This document shows positions 24,510 to 34,087 of a stretch of DNA of 64,000 nucleotides, one piece after another. The notes under the pieces are model-generated. The model saw only the letters and a list, made by a program, of their open reading frames with translations, made no database searches and was not told the DNA's origin. The stretch comes from Pseudomonas nabeulensis (GTDB lineage Bacteria; Pseudomonadota; Gammaproteobacteria; Pseudomonadales; Pseudomonadaceae): positions 62,001 to 126,000 of the forward strand of contig NZ_QUZT01000004.1 of assembly GCF_004682045.1 (NCBI RefSeq). The letters run 5' to 3'. The translations under genes were made by a program, and so were the position numbers. The first letter of the stretch is position 1; the number at the start of each line of letters is the position of its first letter.

Positions 24510-25147
24510 GCCGATTTCGGAACAAGGTCGATGCCCAACAGGCCCATATCTTCAGCCTGCGTCTGGCGGTAGTGATCCTTACTCTGCTCTGTGCCGGACT
24601 CTGGTATGGCTGGCGCTCGGCACCGACCGATCTGACCGTACATGTACCGCCAGATCTGCGCTCGGGCAGCACGCGCAAGTGGTGGGATATCCCCTCGGAG
24701 AATGTGTATGCCTTTGCCCTGTACATCTTTGGTCAGCTCAACCGCTGGCCCTCGGATGGCGAGCAGGACTATCGCCGCGCCATCTATGGCTTGCAGTCCT
24801 ACCTGACACCCGCCTGCAAGGCCTTCCTCGACGGTGACTACGAGTACCGCAAGGCCGCCGGCGAGTTGCGCCAGCGGGTGCGTGGCGTCTACGAAATTCT
24901 GGGCCGCGGCTACAGCGAAGATCCGGAACTCAGGGTCAAGCAACTCGACCGCGACAGCTGGCTGGTCAAGCTCGACCTCAACGCCGATGAGTATTACGCC
25001 GCCGAACCGGTAAAACGGGTGGTGGTGCGCTATCCATTGCGCGTGGTGCGTTTTGACCTGGATCCCGAGCGCAACAAGTGGGGGCTGGCGCTGGACTGCT
25101 ACCAGGGCACTCCGCAAAAAATCTTCCTGCCTGGAGGTGAACCATGA
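24506..25147 (+). CDS. PFL_4703-family (TIGR03746) VirB8/TraE-like protein
   Basis: 213 residues from the ATG at 24506. One N-terminal membrane helix at about residues 20-38, then a periplasmic domain with KWWDIPSENVYAFALYIFGQ and a C-terminal YPLRVVRFDLDPERNKWGLAL. This is the layout of VirB8/TraE scaffold proteins of type IV secretion. It overlaps its neighbours on both sides by four bases, within the tightly packed core of the apparatus. Confidence 0.87.
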   Translation: MSRFRNKVDAQQAHIFSLRLAVVILTLLCAGLWYGWRSAPTDLTVHVPPDLRSGSTRKWWDIPSENVYAFALYIFGQLNRWPSDGEQDYRRAIYGLQSYLTPACKAFLDGDYEYRKAAGELRQRVRGVYEILGRGYSEDPELRVKQLDRDSWLVKLDLNADEYYAAEPVKRVVVRYPLRVVRFDLDPERNKWGLALDCYQGTPQKIFLPGGEP

Positions 25148-25956
25148 AGCGGATGTCGACCCTGGGACTCACCGTCGCACTAACGCTGTGGGGAGTCGCG
25201 GCACAGGCCGTCGAGCTGATGCATTGGGAACGCCTCCCCCTCGCGGTCCCGCTGGTGATCAATCAGGAGCGAGTGGTCTTTGTCGATGAGGCTGTTCGCG
25301 TCGGCGTGCCCTCAACCTTGACGGGCAAGCTGCGCGTGCAATCCACCGGCGGCACGCTGTACCTGCGCGCGTCGGAAGCCATTGCCCCGACCCGACTGCA
25401 ACTGCAATCGGTCGCGACGGGTGAGATCATCCTGCTGGATATCGCGACCACGCCCGGCGATCAACCGCTGGAGCCTGTGCGCATTCTCAAGCATGCTCCG
25501 GTGCAGGCTGCCGAGACTGAATCGAGCACCGCCCCTGTTCAAGAACGTACGCCGATCCCGGTCGCGTTGACCCGCTATGCCGCACAGAGCCTGTACGCGT
25601 CGCTGCGCACCGTAGAATCCCTACCCGGCGTAAGCCGCGTACCACTCAAGCTGCGCAGCGAACTGCCGACCTTGCTGCCGACCGAAAACGTGTCCAGCAC
25701 GCCCATCGCCGCCTGGCGACTCGGTGATTACTGGGTGACGGCGGTGAAGTTGCGCAATCGTGGTCCAGCGACGGTGCAACTCGATCCGCGCCGGCTTCAG
25801 GCCAAGCTGTTCGCCGCGGCCTTCCAGCATGCTTTCCTCGGGCCGGTCGGCAGTGCCGAAGACACTACGATCGCCTATCTCGTCACTCGCGGTGCCGGCC
25901 TCGAACAAGCGGTGCTGCTCCCGCCCGTTGCGCGAGGTGCTGACGATGAAAGCTAA
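25144..25956 (+). CDS. TIGR03749-family VirB9/TraK-like protein
   Basis: 270 residues with a signal peptide ending near residue 22 (AQA-VEL). MHWERLPLAVPLVINQERVV and VRVGVPSTLTGKLRVQSTGG are conserved at the N-terminus, and the C-terminal half ends with AFLGPVGSAEDTTIAYLV. It corresponds to the outer-membrane-core protein VirB9/TraK (DUF3438). It overlaps the VirB10-like gene by 11 bases. Confidence 0.88.
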   Translation: MKRMSTLGLTVALTLWGVAAQAVELMHWERLPLAVPLVINQERVVFVDEAVRVGVPSTLTGKLRVQSTGGTLYLRASEAIAPTRLQLQSVATGEIILLDIATTPGDQPLEPVRILKHAPVQAAETESSTAPVQERTPIPVALTRYAAQSLYASLRTVESLPGVSRVPLKLRSELPTLLPTENVSSTPIAAWRLGDYWVTAVKLRNRGPATVQLDPRRLQAKLFAAAFQHAFLGPVGSAEDTTIAYLVTRGAGLEQAVLLPPVARGADDES

Positions 25957-27463
25957 CGCCTTGCTCAAATGGCTGGTACCGGCTGCGCTGCTGGGCGTGG
26001 TGCTGATCATCCTGAAAATCTGGGTCCCGGGTGGCAGCACACCTTCTCCAGAGCACCCAGTTGATCAGGGCAATATTCAATTATCCGCCGAGCAAGCCAA
26101 GTCGCTCGGCATTGCGGGCGATACCCCACGCGACACGGTCGCCACCCTGGTCGGCCAGGTGAAGGCCATGCGCAGCGACATGCTCGGTTTGAAGAAACAC
26201 AATGACTCACTGCAGACGGAAAACAACCGCCTACGCGAGCGGGAAAACAGTGTCGACTCGCGTATCCAGACGGCGCTTGGCAGTGTGACCCAGCAGGTCG
26301 ACGAAGGCCGCCGCCAAGCCAACGAGGCCCGACTCAAAGCGGAACAAGACAGTCGTCAGGCTCGTGGCCTGCTGACGCAATTGCAGGAACAGTTGTCGGG
26401 GCTAGCTGGCAAAAGCAAGGACATGCCGATCGGATTGGGGCTTGAGCCCGGCGACGGCGCTCAGTTCGAAGGGCGACACTCTACCAATGATGCGCTGCAG
26501 TGGATTGAACCCTCGGATGCTCCGTCCACCGACGCCAGAGGCAAAACCACGACTTCCTCCGCACTGAGCCTGCCTACCGCTTTCAACTCTCTGGAAGGCT
26601 TGAAAGACAACGCGATTGATCGCAGCCAGAAACAGTTACGTGCAGTTACCAAGGGTGAGCGCGACCTCACGCGATCCGTTGATCGTACCGAAGGCGCGAA
26701 GCCGGTCTACACGATCCCCGAAAACGCCACGCTGATGGGCTCGGTCGCCATGACCGCGCTGATCGGCCGAGTCCCGGTGGACGGCACCGTGAATGACCCC
26801 TATCCCTTCAAGGTGCTGGTCGGTCCGGAGAACCTGACCGCCAACGGCATCGACCTGCCGGACGTCGCGGGGGCCGTGATGAGCGGCACGGCGTCCGGTG
26901 ACTGGACCCTGTCCTGCGTACGCGGACAGGTCGAGTCAATTACCTTTGTGTTTACCGATGGCACCATCCGCACGGTGCCTCAGCCGAAGGCGATAGCCAG
27001 CCGCACTGCGTCCACCACCCAGAGCTCGAACACCGACAAGATCCGTGGCGGGCTCGGTTACCTGTCCGATCCGTATGGCATTCCTTGCATCGCTGGCGAG
27101 CGCCGCTCGAACGCCCAGCAATACCTCGGCAGCCAAAGCCTGATCACTGCCGCCGGTGCCGGTGTCGCAGCGCTGCTCGGGGATGAGCGGAACAACAGCA
27201 GTGTGATCAGTTCGGGCGGCAGTACGCTCGGAGTCACCAGCAGCAGTGGCAATAGCGCACTGAATTCAATTCTCAGTGGTGGGGTCAGCGACATCCGCGA
27301 GTGGGTGAACAAACTGTATGGCGAAGCCTTTGCTGCCGTGTACGTACCACCTGCAGCACAGGTCGCACTGCACCTCGACCATGAGATCACCATCGACTAC
27401 GAGCCCAAGGGCCGGAGCGTTCGCCATGAAAAAGACCATGCTTCTCTGCCTGACCTGGATTAG
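25946..27463 (+). CDS. TIGR03752-family VirB10/TraB-like protein
   Basis: 505 residues from the ATG at 25946, inside the end of the previous gene. One N-terminal membrane helix (residues about 7-28), a coiled coil (residues about 60-155, with LKKHNDSLQTENNRLRE) and a C-terminal beta-rich domain (TIPENATLMGSVAMTALIGR, GGLGYLSDPYGIPC). This is the VirB10/TraB plan of a protein spanning both membranes. It overlaps the next lipoprotein gene by 38 bases. Confidence 0.9.
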   Translation: MKANALLKWLVPAALLGVVLIILKIWVPGGSTPSPEHPVDQGNIQLSAEQAKSLGIAGDTPRDTVATLVGQVKAMRSDMLGLKKHNDSLQTENNRLRERENSVDSRIQTALGSVTQQVDEGRRQANEARLKAEQDSRQARGLLTQLQEQLSGLAGKSKDMPIGLGLEPGDGAQFEGRHSTNDALQWIEPSDAPSTDARGKTTTSSALSLPTAFNSLEGLKDNAIDRSQKQLRAVTKGERDLTRSVDRTEGAKPVYTIPENATLMGSVAMTALIGRVPVDGTVNDPYPFKVLVGPENLTANGIDLPDVAGAVMSGTASGDWTLSCVRGQVESITFVFTDGTIRTVPQPKAIASRTASTTQSSNTDKIRGGLGYLSDPYGIPCIAGERRSNAQQYLGSQSLITAAGAGVAALLGDERNNSSVISSGGSTLGVTSSSGNSALNSILSGGVSDIREWVNKLYGEAFAAVYVPPAAQVALHLDHEITIDYEPKGRSVRHEKDHASLPDLD

Positions 27464-27842
27464 CTTGCTCTGCTGGGTCCTGACGGGGTGTTCCACCGAC
27501 AAAGACACGCTGCTGCCCCATGGCGAGCAAACCATGATGGATATTTGGAACGGCGCCGGTTCGCAAGGCACTCAGCAGCAACTGCTGGATGCTCGACAGC
27601 AGTTACGCCGCCCGCTGGCTCAGGCAGATGTCTCCGCGGCTCTCCAGGAACCGTACACGCGCACAGCGGCGAACGAGATCCGCAACCTGTTCCCGCGCCT
27701 GCCCAATCCCGATCTGGTGCTGTACGTGTATCCGCATTTGAGTGGTACCGAGCAGGCACCGGTTCCGGGTTACTCGACCGTCTTTCCGTTCTACCAACGG
27801 GTGCAGTACGCATTACCCGGTGAACGTCAGGAAGACTTGTAG
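27426..27842 (+). CDS. TIGR03751-family conjugative lipoprotein (VirB7/TraV-like)
   Basis: 138 residues from the ATG at 27426. Signal peptide with lipobox VLTGC; the lipid-bearing Cys is near residue 22. The mature protein includes HGEQTMMDIWNGAG and LPNPDLVLYVYPHLSG, conserved in this family. It would anchor the core complex to the outer membrane. The final base of the stop codon is the first base of the GTG start of traC. Confidence 0.9.
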   Translation: MKKTMLLCLTWISLLCWVLTGCSTDKDTLLPHGEQTMMDIWNGAGSQGTQQQLLDARQQLRRPLAQADVSAALQEPYTRTAANEIRNLFPRLPNPDLVLYVYPHLSGTEQAPVPGYSTVFPFYQRVQYALPGERQEDL

Positions 27843-30595
27843 TGCGTACCAGCGATGCGGGCAACCGCACTTCTGCATGGAAAGCCTGGCGCCACCCATT
27901 GCGCCCTCGCGCCACCTTGGCCGATGAAGCTGCACTCTATGCGCATAACCCCAGCTTCACCGATCACCTGCCATGGGTCGAATACCTCGACACCGAGCAG
28001 TGTTTTCTACTGGATGACAACCGCTCGGTGGGTGCCGTGTTCGAGTTGCTGCCCATTGGCACTGAAGGGCGCGAACCCGATTGGTTGATGGCCGCCCGCG
28101 ATGCCCTCGAGGATGCCCTGCAGGATAGCTTTGACGAGCTGGACCAAGCGCCGTGGGTGGCGCAGTTTTTCTGTCAGGACGACAACGACTTCACCCCCTA
28201 CCTGACCCGGCTCACCGATTATATCCAGGACAGCGCGCGAGCCACGGTCTTCACCGAGGTGTATTTAGAGCTCAGCCGCCGTCATCTGAAGGCCATCGCC
28301 AAGCCCGGTGGTCTGTTTGAGGATAAGGTGGTGACGCGCCTGCCCTGGCGCGGCAATAACCGTCGGGTGCGACTGGTGGTCTATCGCTGGCTTGAGTCTG
28401 ACGCTGAGGAGACAGGACTCAACCCGATGCAATCCCTGCATCAGGCTTGCGAACGTATTGCTGCTTCGTTGCAGGTATGCGGGGTGCAAACAACGCGAGT
28501 CGATGGCCGAGCTCTGTATGCCTGGTTAGTGCCCTGGTTCAATCCGGCACCCAGGCTCACTGATGAAGCGCCCGAGGAGTTCTACCGCCGCGTGACCTAT
28601 CCGGAGTCGGGCGACGGCGAGTCGCTGGAACTGCCCTTCGATCATGACTTCGCCGAGCGGCTGTTCTTCAACGAACCGCGCTCGGATGTCCAGCACGGGC
28701 TCTGGTTTTTCGATGATCAACCCCATCGGGTCATGGTGGTGGACAAGCTGCGCCGAGCGCCCTTGATTGGTCAACTCACCGGAGAAACCCGCAAAGGTGA
28801 CGCGGTGAATGCACTGTTCGACCAGTTACCCGAAGGTACAGTCATGAGTCTAACCTTGGTGGTCAAACCGCAGGATGTACTTGAGGAGCAGTTGAACCGC
28901 CTGGCGCGCAAAGCCATCGGTGAAAACCTGGCCTCGACCCAGACCCGCCAAGATGTTGAAGAGGCTCGTGCAATCATCGGTCGCCAGCACAAGCTGTACC
29001 GCGGCACCCTGGCGTTCTACCTGCGCGGTAACGATGAACAGCAATTGCACCAGCGCTCGGTCAGCCTGGCTAACGCACTACTGGGTGCGGGCCTACAACC
29101 GGTACGCGAAGGCTATGAAGTCGCCGCCTGCAACAGTTACCTGCGTTGGTTACCGATGGCTTACAACCCGGCCCGCGACACGCGCAACTGGTACACCCGC
29201 CTGATGTTTGCCCAGCACCTGGCGAATCTGATTCCGGTGTGGGGCCGCAGCACCGGCACCGGCCACCCAGGTATCACCCTGTTCAATCGTGCTGGTTCGC
29301 CGTTGAGTTTTGATCCGTTATCACGCCTGGACCGAGCCATGAATGGTCATCTGCTGTTGTTCGGCCCCACCGGCGCCGGCAAGTCGGCCACTCTGGTCAC
29401 CCTACTGATGCAGGTCATGGCCGTGTACCGCCCTCGCCTGTTTATCGTCGAGGCCGGCAACTCATTCGGCTTGCAGGGCGACTACTTCGCGACACAGGGC
29501 CTGTCGGTCAACAAGGTCCAATTGAAACCTGGCGCCTCGGTCAGCCTCGCACCGTTCGCCGACGCTTGGCGCCTGGTCGAGCAGCCGGATCAGGTAGCGA
29601 GTCTGTCTATCGATGAGCTGGACGATGAGGTGGTAACCAGTCGCGAAGACCAGCGCGATGTTCTCGGCGAACTGGAAATCACCGCCCGCCTGATGATCAC
29701 CGGCGGCGAGGCCAAGGAAGAGGCGCGCCTGAGTCGAGCCGATCGCAGCTTGATCCGCGAGTGCATTCTCGATGCGGCACAGACCTGTGTCACAGCAGGC
29801 CGTCAAGTACTGACCCGCGACGTGCGTGACGCCTTGCTGCGCGTCGCCACCGACCCGCACTTGCCGGAGAAACGTCGCGAGCGCGCCCAGGAAATGGGGG
29901 AATCCATCGACCTTTTTTGCCAGGGTTTCGAGGGCGAACTGTTCGATCGCGAGGGCACGCCTTGGCCCGAGAGCGATGTGACCATTGTCGATCTGGCCAC
30001 TTACGCTCGCGAAGGCTACGAGGCACAAATGTCCATCAGCTACATCAGCCTGATGAACACCGTGAATAACCTTGCCGAGCGCGATCAGTACCTGGGTCGA
30101 CCGATCATCATGGTCACCGATGAGGGCCATATCATCACCAAGAATCCATTGCTGGCGCCGTTCGTGGTCAAGGGCACGAAGATGTGGCGCAAACTTGGCG
30201 CCTGGTTCTGGCTGGCCACACAGAACCTTGCCGACTTTCCCACCGCCGCGCAGACCATGCTCAACATGATTGAATGGTGGATTTGTTTAAACATGCCGCC
30301 CGCGGAAATCGAAGAGATCGCTCGCTTCAAGAAGCTCACGCCGGCACAGAAAGCCCTGCTGCTCTCCGCCAGCAAAGAACCGGGCAAATACACTGAAGGA
30401 GTGGTGCTGTCGAAGAAACTCGAAACATTGTTTCGAGCCGTGCCACCCAGCCTCTATCTCGCCCTGGCCATGACGGAGCCCGAGGAAAAAGCTGAGCGCT
30501 GGACACTGATGCAAGACAACTGCTGCTCGGAGTTGGAAGCGGCTTATCGGGTAGCTGAACGGATTGATAGAGCCCGAGGAATAGAACCCGTATAG
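27842..30595 (+). CDS. traC: Conjugative transfer ATPase, PFL_4706 family (VirB4/TraC)
   Basis: 917 residues from a GTG at 27842 with AGGAAG upstream. Walker A GPTGAGKSA at residues 508-516; Walker B region near residue 750 (RPIIMVTDEGHIITKNPLL); a later WFWLATQNLADFPTAA is the conserved switch block. It is the inner-membrane-associated VirB4-class ATPase that powers pilus and channel assembly. Length matches TIGR03744. It ends the first run of transfer genes, after which a small cassette interrupts the order. Confidence 0.94.
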   Translation: MRTSDAGNRTSAWKAWRHPLRPRATLADEAALYAHNPSFTDHLPWVEYLDTEQCFLLDDNRSVGAVFELLPIGTEGREPDWLMAARDALEDALQDSFDELDQAPWVAQFFCQDDNDFTPYLTRLTDYIQDSARATVFTEVYLELSRRHLKAIAKPGGLFEDKVVTRLPWRGNNRRVRLVVYRWLESDAEETGLNPMQSLHQACERIAASLQVCGVQTTRVDGRALYAWLVPWFNPAPRLTDEAPEEFYRRVTYPESGDGESLELPFDHDFAERLFFNEPRSDVQHGLWFFDDQPHRVMVVDKLRRAPLIGQLTGETRKGDAVNALFDQLPEGTVMSLTLVVKPQDVLEEQLNRLARKAIGENLASTQTRQDVEEARAIIGRQHKLYRGTLAFYLRGNDEQQLHQRSVSLANALLGAGLQPVREGYEVAACNSYLRWLPMAYNPARDTRNWYTRLMFAQHLANLIPVWGRSTGTGHPGITLFNRAGSPLSFDPLSRLDRAMNGHLLLFGPTGAGKSATLVTLLMQVMAVYRPRLFIVEAGNSFGLQGDYFATQGLSVNKVQLKPGASVSLAPFADAWRLVEQPDQVASLSIDELDDEVVTSREDQRDVLGELEITARLMITGGEAKEEARLSRADRSLIRECILDAAQTCVTAGRQVLTRDVRDALLRVATDPHLPEKRRERAQEMGESIDLFCQGFEGELFDREGTPWPESDVTIVDLATYAREGYEAQMSISYISLMNTVNNLAERDQYLGRPIIMVTDEGHIITKNPLLAPFVVKGTKMWRKLGAWFWLATQNLADFPTAAQTMLNMIEWWICLNMPPAEIEEIARFKKLTPAQKALLLSASKEPGKYTEGVVLSKKLETLFRAVPPSLYLALAMTEPEEKAERWTLMQDNCCSELEAAYRVAERIDRARGIEPV

Positions 30596-30642
30596 GGAAA
30601 TCTATTCAGCTATCGCGCTCTAAAGCGAGCGACAGGTTACTG

Positions 30643-30894
30643 TCATGCGCCTTGAAGCCGTTGCTGGATCCTCAACAGGAATCCAGCTTCAAAAGCATCT
30701 TGGCAGTCACCGACAGGAAAGGTTTTGCGCGCTTGCGCCAACTCCCACCACAGTGGAATCTCGCCGGGCGTATCAAGCCAGGCCTGGGCGCATTGCACGC
30801 CACGTTCGATCATTGGGGCAAATTCGTTGCCCCAAGGTGTCAGAAGACTTGGGCAACCATCCGCCGCAGGAATTGAAATGTAGTTTTCGTCCAT
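30643..30894 (-). CDS. Small protein of unknown function
   Basis: 83 residues on the minus strand, from an ATG at 30894 (GTG two codons earlier is possible). Trp/Pro-rich sequence: ISIPAADGCPSLLTPWGNEF, LDTPGEIPLWWELAQARKTF and GDCQDAFEAG. The open frame on the opposite strand is less protein-like. I know similar small proteins from Pseudomonas mobile elements but no function. Together with the XRE gene it occupies the place where this ICE family normally keeps another transfer gene. Confidence 0.6.
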   Translation of the reverse strand: MDENYISIPAADGCPSLLTPWGNEFAPMIERGVQCAQAWLDTPGEIPLWWELAQARKTFPVGDCQDAFEAGFLLRIQQRLQGA

Positions 30895-31048
30895 ACACAC
30901 CCTAGATTTCTGATTTATTGTTAGACGTTGGGCCCAGCTTCGAAAAGCTTAACGAAGCCAAATGAACGCTCGATAACAGGCATGAGCATCAAATGGCCTA
31001 GATCAATGCCAATGTAGACTATATCCCGTGGATTGAGAGTCCCTCAAG

Positions 31049-31061
31049 GCGCAATTTGCGC
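31049..31061. promoter_or_regulatory. Operator candidate at the XRE gene start
   Basis: GCGCAA-T-TTGCGC, two bases before the start codon and over the expected ribosome-binding site. Binding of the encoded repressor here would block its own expression. Confidence 0.5.
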
Positions 31062-31063
31062 GC

Positions 31064-31318
31064 ATGACTCAAGACTACGAACAGCTTCGTCTTCAGCTGG
31101 CGGAAAACATCCGCTTGATGCGACGCGTGAAAAACCTTACCCAAGAGCAGCTCGCGCTCATGGCCGAGGTAGATCGCACGTACGTCAGTCAAATCGAACG
31201 ATGCACGGGCAATCCGTCGCTGTTGGTCCTGTGCAAGCTCGCCAATATTCTCGAAATCACCACAGATCAGCTACTTGCAAAACCCGATACTCTGCGCAGC
31301 GCCCTTCACGTCAAATAA
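31064..31318 (+). CDS. XRE-family transcriptional regulator
   Basis: 84 residues, essentially one HTH_3 domain. LAENIRLMRRVKNLTQEQLA, then AEVDRTYVSQIERCTGNPS and LCKLANILEIT give the standard five-helix fold. There is no sensor domain, so it may be a simple Cro/C-type repressor, possibly autoregulated through the palindrome just before its start. C-proteins of restriction systems look alike, but no restriction genes are adjacent. It sits inside the transfer region and could set the timing of the downstream TraU-TraG operon (inference). Confidence 0.88.
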   Translation: MTQDYEQLRLQLAENIRLMRRVKNLTQEQLALMAEVDRTYVSQIERCTGNPSLLVLCKLANILEITTDQLLAKPDTLRSALHVK

Positions 31319-31423
31319 TAGTCTCACGGCTCACAAATCCGATAGATCCGCCTTCATAATTTCCACTGACAGTCTTCAGGCTGTAACCGAACCTGCCTAG
31401 GCCATACACCGAGAGCCTGGATC

Positions 31424-32380
31424 ATGCCTGTTGCCTGCTCGTCAATCCCGCCCACAAAGCTAAGGCCTTTGGCGCTATGTATCCTGCTGGCGTGCGGCCC
31501 AAGCATGGCACTGGATACCGGCAGCATCACCGCCTCTGTGCTTTCGCCAAATTGCCTCGCCTACAGGGTCGTCGGCATTTGTTTCTGGCTCCTCTGCACG
31601 CCCTTAGGTTGCACAGTCAAAACCTCGACCAAGGTTCGTCATTTCATTCCTGAACTCGTGGTCTCGAGCTATGCCATCACGGGCAATAACCCCTGGACCG
31701 AGATGGCCACCCTCTCCGCGCCCATCAGCGGTGCGGAGGGGGGCGGCAACCTGATCACGCCGAACACCCAGCGCGACAATTTGCCTCGCTTCAAAAACGT
31801 TGATGGCATCGGCCACCCGGGAGGTTGGGCCGCCACGCAATTGGCTTCGCAATCCGGCTATGCCTGCGCCAGCGGCGCTATTGCGTTCATGCCCTACTAC
31901 CTGAGTACCCTGGACTCACTGGCCTGGCGCCATGGCATCCCAGAAAGTCTTTACCCCGAGTCGCTCATGCCGGGAATCCGTGAAATTGGCCGTCAGGCTT
32001 CGGGAAACATGTGGGCCAACGTTTATCCCCGGCAGGGCTTTCTGGTACAGCCCGACGACTTCAAGGCGGCCGCCGTCATGGCGCAACGGGCCGGCGATGT
32101 GATTACCCGTAACGGGCAGCCGCATGTGTACGTACCACTGACGCCTGCCAAACGCGACGGCTACTGGCCACCGGGCCCGATCGTTGAAAACGACGCGTCG
32201 ACCCACACATGGCAATTGCTCTACCCGCTGGTTCAGCCGACGTGCGCCATCTTCCCCAGCGATCCGGTACAGAGCGCGGATGGCGGCTACGCCTGGTCGC
32301 TGTGGCGCCCCTATAGCTGCTGCAAACGTGAGGGGCAGACCTTTCTGTTCAGTATCGACTTCGAAGGCGGTGCGTCATGA
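31424..32380 (+). CDS. TIGR03756-family TraU-like protein
   Basis: 318 residues; signal peptide ends near residue 31. GICFWLLCTPLGCTVKTS, PWTEM and a C-terminal YSCCKREGQTFLFSIDFEGG are hallmarks of TraU-type proteins of F-like and ICE systems, which act in DNA transfer rather than pilus assembly. Many cysteines suggest disulfides, yet no DsbC-like partner is encoded beside it, which is unusual. It overlaps the TraH-like gene by four bases. Confidence 0.9.
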   Translation: MPVACSSIPPTKLRPLALCILLACGPSMALDTGSITASVLSPNCLAYRVVGICFWLLCTPLGCTVKTSTKVRHFIPELVVSSYAITGNNPWTEMATLSAPISGAEGGGNLITPNTQRDNLPRFKNVDGIGHPGGWAATQLASQSGYACASGAIAFMPYYLSTLDSLAWRHGIPESLYPESLMPGIREIGRQASGNMWANVYPRQGFLVQPDDFKAAAVMAQRAGDVITRNGQPHVYVPLTPAKRDGYWPPGPIVENDASTHTWQLLYPLVQPTCAIFPSDPVQSADGGYAWSLWRPYSCCKREGQTFLFSIDFEGGAS

Positions 32381-33765
32381 GTCGGCTTTGCGCGCGATCA
32401 TGGTTGGGCGTGATGAGCCTGTTGCTCTGCGGACTGCTCGCCATGGCCACGCCTACCCACGCCGGCGAGGGCGAGGGCGATTACCGCCTGGGTACTCAAG
32501 GCGAAGTACTCGACGACCGAGTCATGTACACCATTGGTGGCGGCTCGGCAGTCGGCTCACCGAGTTCGCTTTACCGTCCCAGCGGGCTCGGTATCGGCGG
32601 ATCTTGGCGAGCGAACATGATGTGCGGAAACATGAGTCTCACCAACACCCTGCAAAACCAGCTGAACGGCGCCACCGAAGGTTTCCAGCAGATCATGAGC
32701 AGCATCGTGCAGAACGCGACCCAAGCGGTAATGTCGCTGCCAGCGTTGATCATCCAGCGCGCCAATCCCGGTCTCTATGAGTTGCTAAGTAACGGCGTTA
32801 TGCAGGGTCGCATCGACTTCGACCGATCCAAGCTGACCTGCCAGGCCATGGCCGAGAAGATGGCGGACAAGGTTGGTCAAGCCGGCTGGGGCGCGCTGGC
32901 CAAGAACCAGGAGATGCAGGGCAACCTGGAGCAAACCGGTGGCGATGCGGTGGCTGCGGTGAAAAACACCGAGGCCCGCAACGGCAACAATGGCGTGTCC
33001 TGGGTCGGCGGCTCGAAGGCTGGAGGCAATGGGCAGACGCCCATTCGGGTGACCGCCGACGTGGTGCGCGCGGGTTATAACCTGCTGCATAACCGTTCGG
33101 TGGATGACAGCGCCTCGATCAGTAGCAGTGATTGTCTGGGTGGGGCTATTTGCCAGACATGGACCTCGCCCCAAGAGGAATCCGAATGGGCCGTTCGGGT
33201 GTTGGGCGAGAGCGAAGTTACGACCTGCGACGCCTGTGAAACCCTGCGCGCTACCGCTGGCAGTGGGTTAACGCCGCTGATCCAGGAGGCCTACAGCGAA
33301 CGTCTCAAGGCCCTGCAAGGGCTGTTGTCGGGCTCACTGCGGCCTACCCCTGACAACCTGGCGAAAGCCTCCAGCCCGATGCTGCCGGTGACCCGTGGCG
33401 TGATTGAAGCCCTGCGCGACGATCCCGACCAAGATCTGTTGGCACGCCGCCTGGCCAGTGAGACAGCCTTGTCCAGCGTGCTCGACAAAGCGTTGCTGCT
33501 ACTGCGCACCCTGCTGGCGGGCAGTCACGAACCGAACATCGCCTCCGCCGAGCCGGCCCAAACCGCCTTGACGAAAAATATCGACGCTCTGGAGCGCGAA
33601 ATACGCCTGCTGCAGACTGAACTGCAGGTCCGGCAGATGCTCGCCACCAACACCGCCAGCCTGGTGCTCGACCGGCATGCCGGTGGTGCCGACGCATCGC
33701 GTACCGTCGAGCAAGGCGACCCCGAGCCCGGTCGACTCAATGATGCTGACGCCAGGCGCAAGTGA
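32377..33765 (+). CDS. TIGR03755-family TraH-like protein
   Basis: 462 residues with a signal peptide ending near residue 29. MMCGNMSLTNTLQNQLNGAT and SSIVQNATQAVMSLPALIIQ are conserved; the C-terminal third is a coiled coil with KNIDALEREIRLLQTELQVR. It is a periplasmic mating-pair protein analogous to TraH. It sits between the TraU-like gene (4-base overlap) and a small membrane protein gene (3-base gap). Confidence 0.88.
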   Translation: MSRLCARSWLGVMSLLLCGLLAMATPTHAGEGEGDYRLGTQGEVLDDRVMYTIGGGSAVGSPSSLYRPSGLGIGGSWRANMMCGNMSLTNTLQNQLNGATEGFQQIMSSIVQNATQAVMSLPALIIQRANPGLYELLSNGVMQGRIDFDRSKLTCQAMAEKMADKVGQAGWGALAKNQEMQGNLEQTGGDAVAAVKNTEARNGNNGVSWVGGSKAGGNGQTPIRVTADVVRAGYNLLHNRSVDDSASISSSDCLGGAICQTWTSPQEESEWAVRVLGESEVTTCDACETLRATAGSGLTPLIQEAYSERLKALQGLLSGSLRPTPDNLAKASSPMLPVTRGVIEALRDDPDQDLLARRLASETALSSVLDKALLLLRTLLAGSHEPNIASAEPAQTALTKNIDALEREIRLLQTELQVRQMLATNTASLVLDRHAGGADASRTVEQGDPEPGRLNDADARRK

Positions 33766-33768
33766 GCC

Positions 33769-34077
33769 ATGAAACGCTCACCGCTATTCACTTTGCTTTC
33801 GAGTCTGGGGATTGCCGCAGTGATGATCCTGACCGCTGTACTGGTCGCCTGGATCGGCCGCACTGCGCTGGGTAGTTTCGAGGCCTGGCAGCAGGCATTT
33901 GAATCCGTACGACCCTATCTGCGGGGGTGGCGTGCCCTGCTCTACGGCGCCCTCTTTGCGCTCTGGTGGGATTTGCTTCAGCGCTACCGACAGCGACCCC
34001 AGGATCGACTTCGCGTGAAACGCATCGGGACATTAGGGCTATTGCTCTTTACCTGCGCCGAACTCACCCGACTGTGA
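33769..34077 (+). CDS. Small ICE membrane protein between TraH- and TraG-like genes
   Basis: 102 residues with two or three membrane helices (about residues 12-32, 55-70 and 82-98) and a basic loop QRYRQRPQDRLRVKRIG. It is in the position occupied by PFL_4712-like genes in the family; the function is unknown. It lies three bases after the TraH-like stop and 10 bases before traG. Confidence 0.75.
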   Translation: MKRSPLFTLLSSLGIAAVMILTAVLVAWIGRTALGSFEAWQQAFESVRPYLRGWRALLYGALFALWWDLLQRYRQRPQDRLRVKRIGTLGLLLFTCAELTRL

Positions 34078-34087
34078 GGTCACCACC

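Noticed and set aside
23927-25117. 396-codon minus-strand open frame under the VirB3/VirB8-like genes
   Set aside because: Shadow of three overlapping, well-recognised transfer genes; no start signal.
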